Shown: one piece after another, positions 1 through 6,389 of the stretch
How positions within the stretch are numbered: the first letter of the stretch is position 1
How the letters are laid out: each line of letters begins with the position of its first letter
Assembly (NCBI GenBank): GCA_937957775.1
Contig: CALFXV010000094.1
Span: 1 to 9,655 of the forward strand
Direction: 5' to 3'
From: an uncultured Methylotenera sp.
Lineage (GTDB): Bacteria; Pseudomonadota; Gammaproteobacteria; Burkholderiales; Methylophilaceae
Length of the DNA: 9,655 nucleotides
The notes under the pieces: model-generated
Databases searched by the model: none
Seen by the model: only the letters and a program-made list of their open reading frames with translations
What the model was told of the DNA's origin: nothing
Made by a program: the position numbers and the translations under genes

Positions 1-2
1 CA

Positions 3-593
3 GAGCGCCCTCAAGCAGGACGCTACCGACAGTTTTACCAAGTAGGAATCGAAGCTATCGGGCTGGATGATCCGGCGATCGATGCAGAGGTTATTGCGAT
101 AGCCGACGCGGGTTTCAAAGCACTAGGTCTTAAGAAGTATCGATTAGAGCTGACGTCATTAGGCGATGCCCAATCACGTGCGGCGCACAGAGTTGATCTG
201 CTCAATTTCATCGCCACCTTGGATCTTGATGAAGCAACCGCTGCACGAGCAAATATCAATCCATTACGACTTTTTGATGACAAGCGTGAAGAGATGAAGA
301 AGGCGATGGAAAATGCGCCATTGCTCATAGATTACTTAACCAGCGAGTCTCGCGACCATTTCAATCAGGTGATTTCATATTTAGATGCACTGAATATTTC
401 ATATGTATTAAACCCTCGAATGGTTCGCGGATTGGATTACTACACCGGAACAACTTTTGAATTTGTCCATGACGATTTAGGCGCCCAAAGTGGAATAGGC
501 GGTGGCGGGCGTTATGACGGATTGATGGAAGTCCTTGGCGGACAAGCTCTCTCTGGTATCGGCTTTGGTCTCGGTGTTTTTTGGGCTGTTTAG
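3..593 (+). CDS. hisS: Histidyl-tRNA synthetase, internal-to-C-terminal fragment (actinobacterial type), broken at its 3' end
   Basis: Class II aminoacyl-tRNA synthetase that charges tRNA-His with histidine in the cytoplasm. The frame is open from base 3 and begins with motif 2 ([20 protein letters not shown]). The histidine-binding motif follows as [13 protein letters not shown] residues ([18 protein letters not shown]), then GGGGRYDGL and the start of motif 3 ([10 protein letters not shown]). A normal HisS would continue with D-R-T and about 100 further residues of anticodon-binding domain. Here the frame instead reads FWAV and stops. Wording such as [25 protein letters not shown] resembles actinobacterial HisS, unlike the rest of the window, which is proteobacterial. 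The 5' end lies outside the window. The true 3' end is missing because of the junction at about 550-577, so the last residues are not HisS. The family call is very secure. The actinobacterial origin is inferred from remembered family sequences. Confidence 0.9.
   Translation, partial: ERPQAGRYRQFYQVGIEAIGLDDPAIDAEVIAIADAGFKALGLKKYRLELTSLGDAQSRAAHRVDLLNFIATLDLDEATAARANINPLRLFDDKREEMKKAMENAPLLIDYLTSESRDHFNQVISYLDALNISYVLNPRMVRGLDYYTGTTFEFVHDDLGAQSGIGGGGRYDGLMEVLGGQALSGIGFGLGVFWAV
550..577. other. Junction between hisS and potI-like sequence (probable assembly chimera)
   Basis: Up to about base 576 the sequence reads as HisS motif 3 (GIGFGLGV) in one frame. From about base 562 it reads as a PotI membrane helix ([15 protein letters not shown]) in another frame. 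The two meaningful readings overlap over roughly 15 bases (GGCTTTGGTCTCGGTGT, 561-577), so both parent sequences may share this word. A short shared word joining two unrelated, differently classified genes is typical of a misjoin in a mixed-community assembly. A real recombination scar is possible but less likely. Confidence 0.8.
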
Positions 594-1179
594 TGCTTTT
601 GCCTTGCACCGTTATCGGCGCTTCACTGGCCGCGGCTTGCTGTCCTCCTTGGCCAGCACGCCTTTGGTGATGCCAGACGTGATTGTTGGCCTGTCCTTAT
701 TACTGATGCTGGTGTCCGCGCAACAAGCCCTAGGCTACCCTGAGCGTGGCTTATTCACCATACTACTAGGCCACGCCTTGCTTGGTACGGCTTACGCCAC
801 GGTAGTGGTGCGTTCGCGCTTAACGGAAATGGACAGCAAGTTGGAGGAAGCCGCCATGGATTTAGGCTGCCGGCCATGGCAAGTGTTTAGCTTGGTGACC
901 TTGCCATTGCTCATGCCGGCTTTGCTATCGGCTTTCTTGCTAACTTTCACCTTGTCTTTTGATGACGTGGTCTTATCGTCCTTCTTGTCTGGGCCAGGCT
1001 ACTCGACCATGCCCATGGTAATTTTTTCCCGCGCGCGCTTAGGCTTGAACCCCAGCATCAACGCCTTAGCCACCGTCACCATCGTCATTGTCTCGGTGGT
1101 CGTCATCGCATCCACGCTTTACAGCCTGCGCCAAGAACGCCAACGTAAACGCGACATAGTGCTGGCTAACTTCCAATAA
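562..1179 (+). CDS. potI: Spermidine/putrescine-type ABC transporter permease, 5'-truncated
   Basis: Inner-membrane permease subunit of a polyamine importer (PotFGHI/PotABCD class). It pairs with a second permease, an ATPase and a periplasmic binding protein, none of which are in the window. The reading matches E. coli PotI from mid-protein onward: RRFTGRGL, then [16 protein letters not shown], the cytoplasmic EAA loop ([15 protein letters not shown], about 844-888) that docks on the ATPase, then [20 protein letters not shown] and [12 protein letters not shown]. The C-terminus ([10 protein letters not shown]) is complete. PotI is about 280 residues and roughly the first 75-80 are absent here. 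A TTG at 535 would open the same frame, but it lies in the hisS portion and is not a credible start. The feature therefore begins at the earliest codon that reads as PotI. Substrate is inferred from the subfamily only. Confidence 0.87.
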   Translation, partial: ALVSVFFGLFSAFALHRYRRFTGRGLLSSLASTPLVMPDVIVGLSLLLMLVSAQQALGYPERGLFTILLGHALLGTAYATVVVRSRLTEMDSKLEEAAMDLGCRPWQVFSLVTLPLLMPALLSAFLLTFTLSFDDVVLSSFLSGPGYSTMPMVIFSRARLGLNPSINALATVTIVIVSVVVIASTLYSLRQERQRKRDIVLANFQ

Positions 1180-1198
1180 TATCTTCGTCACAATGCCT

Positions 1199-1216
1199 TA
1201 GGCAAATTAATGCCTA
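1199..1216. repeat. 18-bp dyad TAGGCA-aattaa-TGCCTA downstream of potI
   Basis: A perfect 6-bp inverted repeat with a 6-base AT spacer lies 20 bases after the potI stop and is followed by TTTG. It could act as a weak terminator for potI or as a protein-binding dyad. The run of T is too short to call it a good intrinsic terminator. Confidence 0.35.
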
Positions 1217-1326
1217 TTTGCACCGATCAGCAATCAAATCAAAAAAAGTAATTGTCAGCTTGCCGTAAGGTTGGCTGGGTATGATGCCCTTAATGAAATG
1301 CAGTACGCCGCTTATTGCTAGGCTAG

Positions 1327-1344
1327 ACGTTTCATTAAAAACGT
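1327..1344. repeat. 18-bp dyad ACGTTT-cattaa-AAACGT upstream of the small secreted protein
   Basis: A perfect 6-bp inverted repeat with a 6-base AT-rich spacer, centred about 37 bases before the ATG at 1373. The position in the 5' leader fits an operator or a leader hairpin. No convincing -35/-10 pair with standard spacing was found in 1180-1372, although TTGTCA (1252-1257) and TATGAT (1280-1285) are present with a 22-base gap. Confidence 0.3.
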
Positions 1345-1372
1345 TATTTCAATATTATTTTTGGAGATTTAC

Positions 1373-1588
1373 ATGAACAAAATTTTAGCCTCACTATTAG
1401 CTGGATCAGTTGCATTAGCAATCGGTTCAACAGCATTTGCAGCAGATGCTGCTAAGCCAGTTGATGCAACCAAAGCAGAAACAGTTGCACCAGCAAAAGC
1501 CGATTCAGTTAAAACTGAAAAAAAGAAATCAAGCAAAAAAGCTAAAGATGAAGCAAAACCAGCTGAGGTTGCTCCGGTTGCAAAATAA
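1373..1588 (+). CDS. Small secreted Lys/Ala-rich protein, function unknown
   Basis: Encodes 71 residues. The start is the ATG at 1373, six bases after a good Shine-Dalgarno (GGAG, 1363-1366). An in-frame TTG at 1361 overlaps that site and is not used. Residues 1-27 form a clear Sec signal peptide (MNKILASLLAGSVALAIGST then AFA-A), with probable cleavage after the AFA. The mature part is about 44 residues, very rich in Lys, Ala, Val and Pro, with a central KKKSSKKAK basic patch and no Cys, so it is low-complexity and probably disordered in the periplasm. It carries its own strong terminator and sits just before the cytochrome operon on the same strand. I do not recognise a family. The coding call is well supported by the ribosome site, signal peptide and terminator; the role is unknown. 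Confidence 0.75.
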   Translation: MNKILASLLAGSVALAIGSTAFAADAAKPVDATKAETVAPAKADSVKTEKKKSSKKAKDEAKPAEVAPVAK

Positions 1589-1630
1589 CTATCTCCCTTA
1601 AGGTTTAATCTGGTTAATTAAACAAGCTTG

Positions 1631-1664
1631 AAAAGGCCGGCGGCAAAAACTGCCGGCTTTTTTT
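1631..1664 (+). terminator. Intrinsic terminator after the small secreted protein
   Basis: AAAAGGCCGGC pairs with GCCGGCTTTTT around a 10-base loop (a six-pair GCCGGC core, one G-U, then A-T pairs), followed by a run of seven T. It ends 30 bases before the ATG of the tetraheme cytochrome, leaving little room for a separate promoter downstream of it. It may therefore also work as an attenuator for the following operon. Confidence 0.85.
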
Positions 1665-1694
1665 AAAAAATAAACACCTAGCTAACGGACACAC

Positions 1695-2287
1695 ATGCAA
1701 AAAGATCAAGAACAAACAAAGTCTGATTTAGTAAAAAATCTAAATCCTGGTTCATAGGAATAGGCATAGGGCTCATCCTTTTAGCTGGCGGCTTAGTGTT
1801 TGCTGCAGGGAAAGCCGCCATAGACAAAACCAACACCTTGGAATTTTGTATTTCTTGTCACGAAATGAAAGACAACAACTTTGAAGAATACAAAACAACC
1901 ATACATGCCAGAAATAGAACGGGCGTAAAGGCCATTTGTTCAGACTGCCATGTCCCCCATGGATTTGTTGACACAGCCAAACGAAAAATCATGGCAGTTA
2001 ATGACATTTACCACCATTTAATTGGCACAGAAGACACCAAAGAAAAATTTGAAGCGCACCGCTTGGAGCTTGCGAAAAAAGTTTGGAAACACATGAAGGA
2101 AACCGACTCGGCCGAATGCAGAAATTGCCATGACGTTAAAACCATGGACCCAGAGCAACAAGGGCCAACCGCTCGCAAGCAACACCAAAAAATTGGTGTA
2201 AACGGCAAAACCTGCATTGATTGCCATTACGGCATAGCCCACCATGAGCCTAAGGGCGGACTAGAGCCCGCAGACGCATTGAATTAA
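1695..2287 (+). CDS. NapC/NirT-family tetraheme cytochrome c, membrane-anchored quinol dehydrogenase; frameshifted near the N-terminus
   Basis: Predicted to pass electrons between the quinone pool and periplasmic partners, as NapC, NirT, NrfH and CymA do. Reading from the ATG at 1695 gives MQKDQEQTKSDLV and then hits a stop at 1755. The rest of the gene is one frame over. Adding one A to the A run at 1733-1738 restores a 197-residue protein. It has a short cytoplasmic tail, one membrane anchor (about residues 19-38, WFIGIGIGLILLAGG) and four CXXCH heme sites: CISCH (52-56, followed by E-M as in the family's CHxM first heme), CSDCH (82-86), CRNCH (142-146) and CIDCH (174-178, followed by YGIAHHEP). 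The length is normal for the family. The only in-frame alternative start after the break is a GTG at 1796, which lies inside the anchor and would destroy it. The ribosome site is weak (CGGA, 1686-1689). It is the first gene of a three-gene cytochrome operon. The exact partner cannot be told from sequence. Confidence 0.88.
1733..1738 (+). other. A6 homopolymer with apparent one-base deletion (frameshift site)
   Basis: GTAAAAAATC as written puts the tetraheme cytochrome out of frame. With seven A it reads V-K-K-S-K-S-W-F directly into the membrane anchor. Candidate causes are a sequencing or assembly indel, a real mutation, or a slippery tract rescued by polymerase slippage. Confidence 0.85.
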
Positions 2288-2321
2288 TAATAATTTGTTT
2301 GACTAATAGGAGTAAGGTTAC

Positions 2322-3656
2322 ATGAAAAAACTACATCTACTATGGGGCTTAATACTGCTGGCCATATCTGGCCCGGCATTAGCCGTGCCAAGTTTTGCTA
2401 GACAAACCGGCCAAGACTGCGCGGCTTGCCACATAGGCAGTTACGGTCCGCAATTAACGCCGTATGGCATGAAATTTAAAATGGGCGGTTACACCGAATC
2501 AGACGGCAAAGAAGGTCACATCCCTTTGTCAGCCATGCTGGTTGAAAGCTTTACTAAAACCAAAAAAGACCAAACTGAAGCGGCTGCACCGCATTTTGGC
2601 AATAACAACAATGCTTCATTGCAAGAAGTATCTGTTTTCGTGGCCGGCCGCTTCACGGAAAACATAGGGGCTTTCAGTCAAATTACTTGGAGTGAGCCAG
2701 ACCGTAAAACGTCCATGGACAACTTTGATTTACGCCTTGTGAAATCCATGCAAATTGCTGGTAATGACACGGTGTTGGGCGTCTCACTTAACAACAACCC
2801 CACCGTCCAAGATCCCTTCAACTCGGCTGGATGGAAATTCCCCTTCATAGGTTCCGAATTGGCCCCTACCCCAACGGCAGGGCAAATCATAGCCGGTGGC
2901 TTAGAAACGCAAGTGTTTGGCACCACAGCTTATGCGTTGTTTGACAATCACTGGTATGCAGAATTGGGCGGGTACAAATCCTTCTCAAAAAACATGCTAA
3001 ACAAAATGAATATCGATTCCGCAGAAACCGACAAAATTAGTGGCGTTTCCCCATATTGGCGCCTGGCTTATTTTAACGACATGCACAAAAGTGCTTATAA
3101 CATCGGCTTATTCGGTATGAATACGCACATATTGCCTGGCCGTGAGGCAGGTCTAACGGACAAATACACCGATATAGGCATTGATGGGTCCTACCAATTC
3201 TTGGGCACACGCGAACACGTGATGACGGTCAATGGCAGCTATACGCACGAACACCGCCAACTGGATGCAAGCTTTGCAGCAGACTCTGCTATTCAGAAAA
3301 ATGGCCATCTTGATCGCTTTGATGTGAACACCTCTTACCATTACAACAAGAGCTACGGTTTGACGCTAGGTCTGTTTGACATCAAAGGTAATACAGATAA
3401 TGCACTATACAGCTCGGGAGAAGCCGATTTTGGAAGCGCAAATGGTTCACCCAATTCGCGCGGCTACACCTTGCAAGCCGATTGGACACCACTGGGTAAA
3501 GAAAACTCATGGGGGGCACCGTTTGCCAATATGCGCCTTGCAGTGCAATACACCGGCTACACCAAATTTAATGGTGCTAAAAAGGACTACGATGGCGAAG
3601 GCAGAAATGCTAGCGACAACAACACCTTGTACACCTCGTTATGGTTTGCCCTATAA
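2322..3656 (+). CDS. Cyc2-like fused monoheme cytochrome-porin, outer membrane
   Basis: Encodes 444 residues. Residues 1-21 are a Sec signal peptide ending in ALA. The mature N-terminus reads VPSFARQTGQDCAACH, with a single heme site CAACH at 33-37, followed by PQLTPYGMKFKMGGYT. This closely follows the pattern I remember for the Cyc2 family (A-x-P-x-FARQTG-x-x-CxxCH, then P-x-L-x-x-FGR-x-FK-x-x-GY), with YGM in place of FGR. The remaining ~390 residues show alternating polar and aromatic/hydrophobic residues with Gly/Asn turns, as in an outer-membrane beta barrel. The protein ends TSLWFAL. Known Cyc2 proteins are about 400-490 residues and carry electrons across the outer membrane, in several bacteria from Fe(II). 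The ribosome site AGGAG (2308-2312) lies nine bases upstream. The gene sits between a NapC-like cytochrome and a small cytochrome c. Family likeness is strong; iron as substrate is inference. A related porin-cytochrome family of unknown substrate is the main alternative. Confidence 0.75.
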   Translation: MKKLHLLWGLILLAISGPALAVPSFARQTGQDCAACHIGSYGPQLTPYGMKFKMGGYTESDGKEGHIPLSAMLVESFTKTKKDQTEAAAPHFGNNNNASLQEVSVFVAGRFTENIGAFSQITWSEPDRKTSMDNFDLRLVKSMQIAGNDTVLGVSLNNNPTVQDPFNSAGWKFPFIGSELAPTPTAGQIIAGGLETQVFGTTAYALFDNHWYAELGGYKSFSKNMLNKMNIDSAETDKISGVSPYWRLAYFNDMHKSAYNIGLFGMNTHILPGREAGLTDKYTDIGIDGSYQFLGTREHVMTVNGSYTHEHRQLDASFAADSAIQKNGHLDRFDVNTSYHYNKSYGLTLGLFDIKGNTDNALYSSGEADFGSANGSPNSRGYTLQADWTPLGKENSWGAPFANMRLAVQYTGYTKFNGAKKDYDGEGRNASDNNTLYTSLWFAL

Positions 3657-3671
3657 GGCTTAAGGAAAATG

Positions 3672-4049
3672 ATGAAACGTATATCTGTAATTTTTATGGC
3701 AACAGCCTTACTTATTAGCCTGTTACCAACAGTTTATGCCGCTGGCGATGCCGCCAACGGGAAAAAAGTTTACGAAGAGGAATGCTCCGATTGCCACAGC
3801 GTCACGGCTGGCAAGCACAAAAAAGGACCATCCTTCTTCGGCGTTGTGGGTCGAAAATCTGCTGCCATAACGGAGTTTAATTATTCCGATGCCATGCGAG
3901 CCAAAAATATTACTTGGACAGCGGATGTAATTAACGACTACATAAAAGCACCTAAAAAATACCTGCCTGGAGGCAAAATGAAATACGATGGCTTGGATGA
4001 TGAAAAATCACGCGCCGATGTCATCGCTTTCATTACTAGCTTGCATTAA
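3672..4049 (+). CDS. Periplasmic class I monoheme cytochrome c (c2/c552-like)
   Basis: Small soluble electron carrier of 125 residues. The start at 3672 is preferred because it lies five bases after AAGGA (3662-3666). The ATG at 3669 is only two bases away from that site and would add one Met. Residues 1-23 are a signal peptide ending VYA. The heme attaches at CSDCH (38-42), and the likely axial Met is M103 in PGGKMKYDGL, which matches the PGTKM segment of cytochrome c2. The helix DEKSRADVIAFI at the C-terminus is also typical. The gene follows the Cyc2-like gene by 15 bases and is clearly in the same operon. The natural inference is that it shuttles electrons across the periplasm between the outer-membrane protein and either the tetraheme cytochrome or a terminal oxidase. 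Confidence 0.9.
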   Translation: MKRISVIFMATALLISLLPTVYAAGDAANGKKVYEEECSDCHSVTAGKHKKGPSFFGVVGRKSAAITEFNYSDAMRAKNITWTADVINDYIKAPKKYLPGGKMKYDGLDDEKSRADVIAFITSLH

Positions 4050-4055
4050 AGCTAG
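4036..4055 (+). repeat. Inverted repeat across the stop codon of the monoheme cytochrome
   Basis: CTAGCTT (4036-4042) and AAGCTAG (4049-4055) pair perfectly over a 6-base loop, with the TAA stop at 4047-4049 inside it. It lies just before the larger terminator hairpin, so the operon ends in two tandem stem-loops. Confidence 0.5.
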
Positions 4056-4071
4056 AGCACAATCTATTAAA

Positions 4072-4098
4072 AATAACGCCGCGCTTTGCGGCGTTATT
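4072..4098 (+). terminator. Strong hairpin ending the cytochrome operon
   Basis: AATAACGCCGC and GCGGCGTTATT form a perfect 11-pair stem with a 5-base loop, preceded by an A-rich stretch. The T content after the stem core is limited to the TTATT of the stem itself, so termination may be moderate. The hairpin would also protect the mRNA 3' end. Confidence 0.8.
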
Positions 4099-4115
4099 GC
4101 ATCCCACCCTTCGCC

Positions 4116-4142
4116 TTGTAAAATGCCATCCGAGCTTATAAT
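4116..4142 (+). promoter_or_regulatory. Candidate sigma-70 promoter for the two-component system
   Basis: A perfect -10 TATAAT (4137-4142) with TTGTAA (4116-4121) upstream at a short 15-base spacing. It lies between the operon terminator and the response regulator start at 4225, leaving a leader of about 75 bases. Confidence 0.5.
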
Positions 4143-4224
4143 AACAATAAACTGATCCCCTTGATTAAATTGAGGCGCTCGCTTTTTACCTGTCCAATCA
4201 CCTTTTACTGAGAACGTCTATTGC

Positions 4225-4917
4225 ATGCGCTTATTACTTATTGAAGACGATTTAATTCTCCAGGATGGACTAGAGCGAAGCTTTAGCAACGCCGGTTATG
4301 CAGTCGATGTGATGAGCGATGGCGAAAGCGCCAACCAATTGCTGGCCTATCAGGAATACGACATTATTATTTTGGACTTAGGCTTACCTAAACTAGGTGG
4401 ATTTGAGTTATTAAAAGAACTAAGAGCTAGGGGCAGCAAAACCCCAGTATTGATATTAACTGCCTTAGAAGACACCCAGCATCGCGTTAAGGGGTTGGAC
4501 TTGGGCGCGGACGATTACCTTACAAAACCTTTTAATCTGGCTGAATTAGAGGCGCGAGTGCGAGCGCTGATAAGAAGAGGGGTGTCTGGTGGGGCTGCCA
4601 AAATAAGTCTTGGGGACTTGGTTTTTGATACAACCAATCGTCAATGCAGTTTCAAACAAACGCCCTTAGCCCTAACATCGCGAGAATTAGCCTTACTGGA
4701 AGTGTTAATGCTAAAAGCCACAAAAGTGGTCAGCAAGTCTGCTATTTTGGAACACCTGTGCAACTGGGATAGCGAGATAAGCGACAATGCCATTGAAGTG
4801 AACGTATCCAGATTGCGCAAAAAGTTAAATGCATTTTCTATCGAAATCCTAACCATACGTGGCTTAGGCTACTTATTGTCAGATTTAAATACGCCTCATG
4901 ACACACACCAAGACTAA
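4225..4917 (+). CDS. OmpR/PhoB-family response regulator (QseB/TctD-like)
   Basis: DNA-binding transcription regulator of 230 residues. The receiver domain (about 1-115) has the acidic pair D8/D9, phosphoacceptor D51 in IIILDLGLP, T79 in LILTA and K101 in LTKPF. The C-terminal winged helix (about 125-222) shows LTSRELALLEVLM, WDSEISDNAIEVNVSRLRKKL and IRGLGYLL, all typical of the family and closest in my memory to QseB, BasR and TctD. No strong ribosome site precedes the ATG. The kinase gene starts inside its last codons (20-nt overlap), so the two are a cognate pair. It follows the cytochrome operon on the same strand after a terminator. Targets are unknown. Control of the neighbouring cytochromes is a reasonable guess from position only. 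Confidence 0.93.
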   Translation: MRLLLIEDDLILQDGLERSFSNAGYAVDVMSDGESANQLLAYQEYDIIILDLGLPKLGGFELLKELRARGSKTPVLILTALEDTQHRVKGLDLGADDYLTKPFNLAELEARVRALIRRGVSGGAAKISLGDLVFDTTNRQCSFKQTPLALTSRELALLEVLMLKATKVVSKSAILEHLCNWDSEISDNAIEVNVSRLRKKLNAFSIEILTIRGLGYLLSDLNTPHDTHQD

Positions 4918-6316
4918 TTCCATTCGACAAAAGCTATTAAATTGGCTGCTTATATTGCTGATACCCTCATTCCTATTGGGCTCGATATCCGCCTATTACA
5001 CAGCCACTTATTTTTCCAACCTAGCCTATGACAGGGCACTATTTAGAGTCGCCTTAGCCGTGGCTGAGCAAGTGACTGTAAAGAATGATAAGGTAAAGAT
5101 AGACCTGCCAGAGAGCACACTCAAACTAATCGAGTTCGACATAGACGATTGGATTTACTACCAAATACAAGACAGCAATCACCGCGTCATTTTTGGTTAC
5201 CTCAACTTAAGCGCGCCAAAAGTCATGCCTAAACCAAATCAAGCGGTCTATTACGAAACAAGCTTCAAACAAAAGGCATTGCACATGGTTGCCTTCAATT
5301 TACCCCTGACTGAGCTTGGCGCTAAAGGCAATGTCACTATATTGATAGGAGAAAGCACCCAAAAACGCGACAAGATGGCCAATGAAATTATTGCCATCAT
5401 GTTAGCGCCGCAAATTTTATTAATACTCTTAATAATATTTGCCATCAATTTGGCCATAAAACGCGGTCTTATCTCACTTGAAAATCTAAAAAAACTGATA
5501 TTAAAAAGGCAGCCTGGAGACATGCAGGCATTAGATGAGCAAGATGCTCCAGAAGAATTGCAACCACTGATGCATGCCATGAACGAATTGCTAGCCAAAG
5601 AAAAAATAGCCGTCGATAAGCGCCGCCGATTCCTTGCCAATGCCGCCCATCAACTAAAAACACCGTTGGCCGGTCTTAAGGTTCAGGCTGATGCAGCGTT
5701 AAGAGAAAAAGATTTAGCCCATGTGCAACATGCACTAAAACAAATCAGCAACGGCAGTGAAAACCTGGCTAGATTAGCCAATCAACTGTTAAGCTTAGCC
5801 AGGGCCGAACCTGAAAGCGGCATGGATCAAAAATTGGAACAACTCGATTTAGTTGCGCTTGTGCATAAAGTCAGCATAGATTGGGTACCCAAGGCTTTGG
5901 ATAAAAACATCGATTTAGGCGTCAAATGCCAACTAAATAATCTTATGATTAATGGCAACTCATTGTTGCTTCAAGAATTATTAAACAACTTGATAGACAA
6001 TGCCATACGCTACAACCAAGCTGGAGCAATCATTACGGTCAGCCTAAATTTGCGTAAAAACGAAGCAGTGCTCTCGGTTCAAGACGATGGGGTTGGCATA
6101 GCTATTAAAGATCAAGAAAAAGTTTTTGAGCGCTTCTACCGCGTCTTTGGTAGCAACGAAAATGGGTGCGGCTTAGGCCTAGCGATAGTGCGTGAAATTG
6201 CCAATCAACACCATGCATCAGTAGCGTTAGGATACAGCGACATTAAGCATGGTCGTGGCACCTTGGTAACCGTTAGGTTTAAATTAGCAAACAATCAGGC
6301 TGGATTAAGCCGCTAG
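4898..6316 (+). CDS. Membrane sensor histidine kinase (TctE-like, 2CSK_N-type sensor)
   Basis: 472 residues, cognate kinase of the regulator it overlaps. Membrane helix 1 spans about 13-37 and helix 2 about 163-186, enclosing a periplasmic sensor region of ~125 residues that resembles the two-component-sensor N-terminal domain of TctE-type kinases. The H-box is RRRFLANAAHQLKTPLAGL with phospho-acceptor H251. The HQLKTPLAG form, rather than HELRTPL, is typical of the TctE group. The catalytic domain has the N-box LLNNLIDNAIRYN (about 361-373), the G1 box DDGVGI (396-401), the F-box FERFYR and the G2 box GCGLGLAIV (423-431). All key residues are present. The kinases of this group that I know sense tricarboxylates or other small molecules, but the ligand here cannot be predicted. 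Confidence 0.92.
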   Translation: MTHTKTNSIRQKLLNWLLILLIPSFLLGSISAYYTATYFSNLAYDRALFRVALAVAEQVTVKNDKVKIDLPESTLKLIEFDIDDWIYYQIQDSNHRVIFGYLNLSAPKVMPKPNQAVYYETSFKQKALHMVAFNLPLTELGAKGNVTILIGESTQKRDKMANEIIAIMLAPQILLILLIIFAINLAIKRGLISLENLKKLILKRQPGDMQALDEQDAPEELQPLMHAMNELLAKEKIAVDKRRRFLANAAHQLKTPLAGLKVQADAALREKDLAHVQHALKQISNGSENLARLANQLLSLARAEPESGMDQKLEQLDLVALVHKVSIDWVPKALDKNIDLGVKCQLNNLMINGNSLLLQELLNNLIDNAIRYNQAGAIITVSLNLRKNEAVLSVQDDGVGIAIKDQEKVFERFYRVFGSNENGCGLGLAIVREIANQHHASVALGYSDIKHGRGTLVTVRFKLANNQAGLSR

Positions 6317-6325
6317 TCAGCCATG

Positions 6326-6357
6326 CTTTGAAAACGCCAATTTAAGGTAAAATGGCG
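6326..6357 (+). promoter_or_regulatory. Possible prfC promoter overlapping an inverted repeat
   Basis: TAAAAT (6348-6353) could be a -10, with CTTTGA (6326-6331) at 16 bases or TTGAAA (6328-6333) at 14 bases upstream. The -10 sits within a small dyad CGCCA (6335-6339) / TGGCG (6353-6357). This lies in the 73-base gap between the kinase stop and prfC. The match is modest. Confidence 0.35.
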
Positions 6358-6389
6358 CCCTTGTCTTAAATCAAAGATTCGTTTAACCC

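Noticed and set aside
535..561. TTG at 535 as the start of the potI-like gene
   Set aside because: These bases encode HisS in another frame and the resulting residues do not look like a PotI N-terminus; the real start is lost at the junction.
1796..1798. GTG as the true start of the tetraheme cytochrome
   Set aside because: It lies inside the membrane anchor, has no ribosome site, and the upstream bases in the same frame still encode a perfect anchor preceded by a Lys/Ser-rich tail.
2322..3656. MtrB/PioB-type porin partner of a multiheme cytochrome
   Set aside because: Those are longer barrels (about 700-800 residues) that work with a separate decaheme cytochrome; here the heme is on the porin itself and no decaheme gene is present.
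3376..3663. 95-codon open frame on the plus strand inside the cytochrome-porin gene
   Set aside because: It overlaps the well-supported barrel gene in another frame, has no family features, and its composition looks like a shadow reading.
5251..5640. 129-codon open frame on the minus strand
   Set aside because: Fully antisense to the histidine kinase, Ser/Asn/Ile-rich without motifs, no ribosome site; a shadow of the kinase gene.
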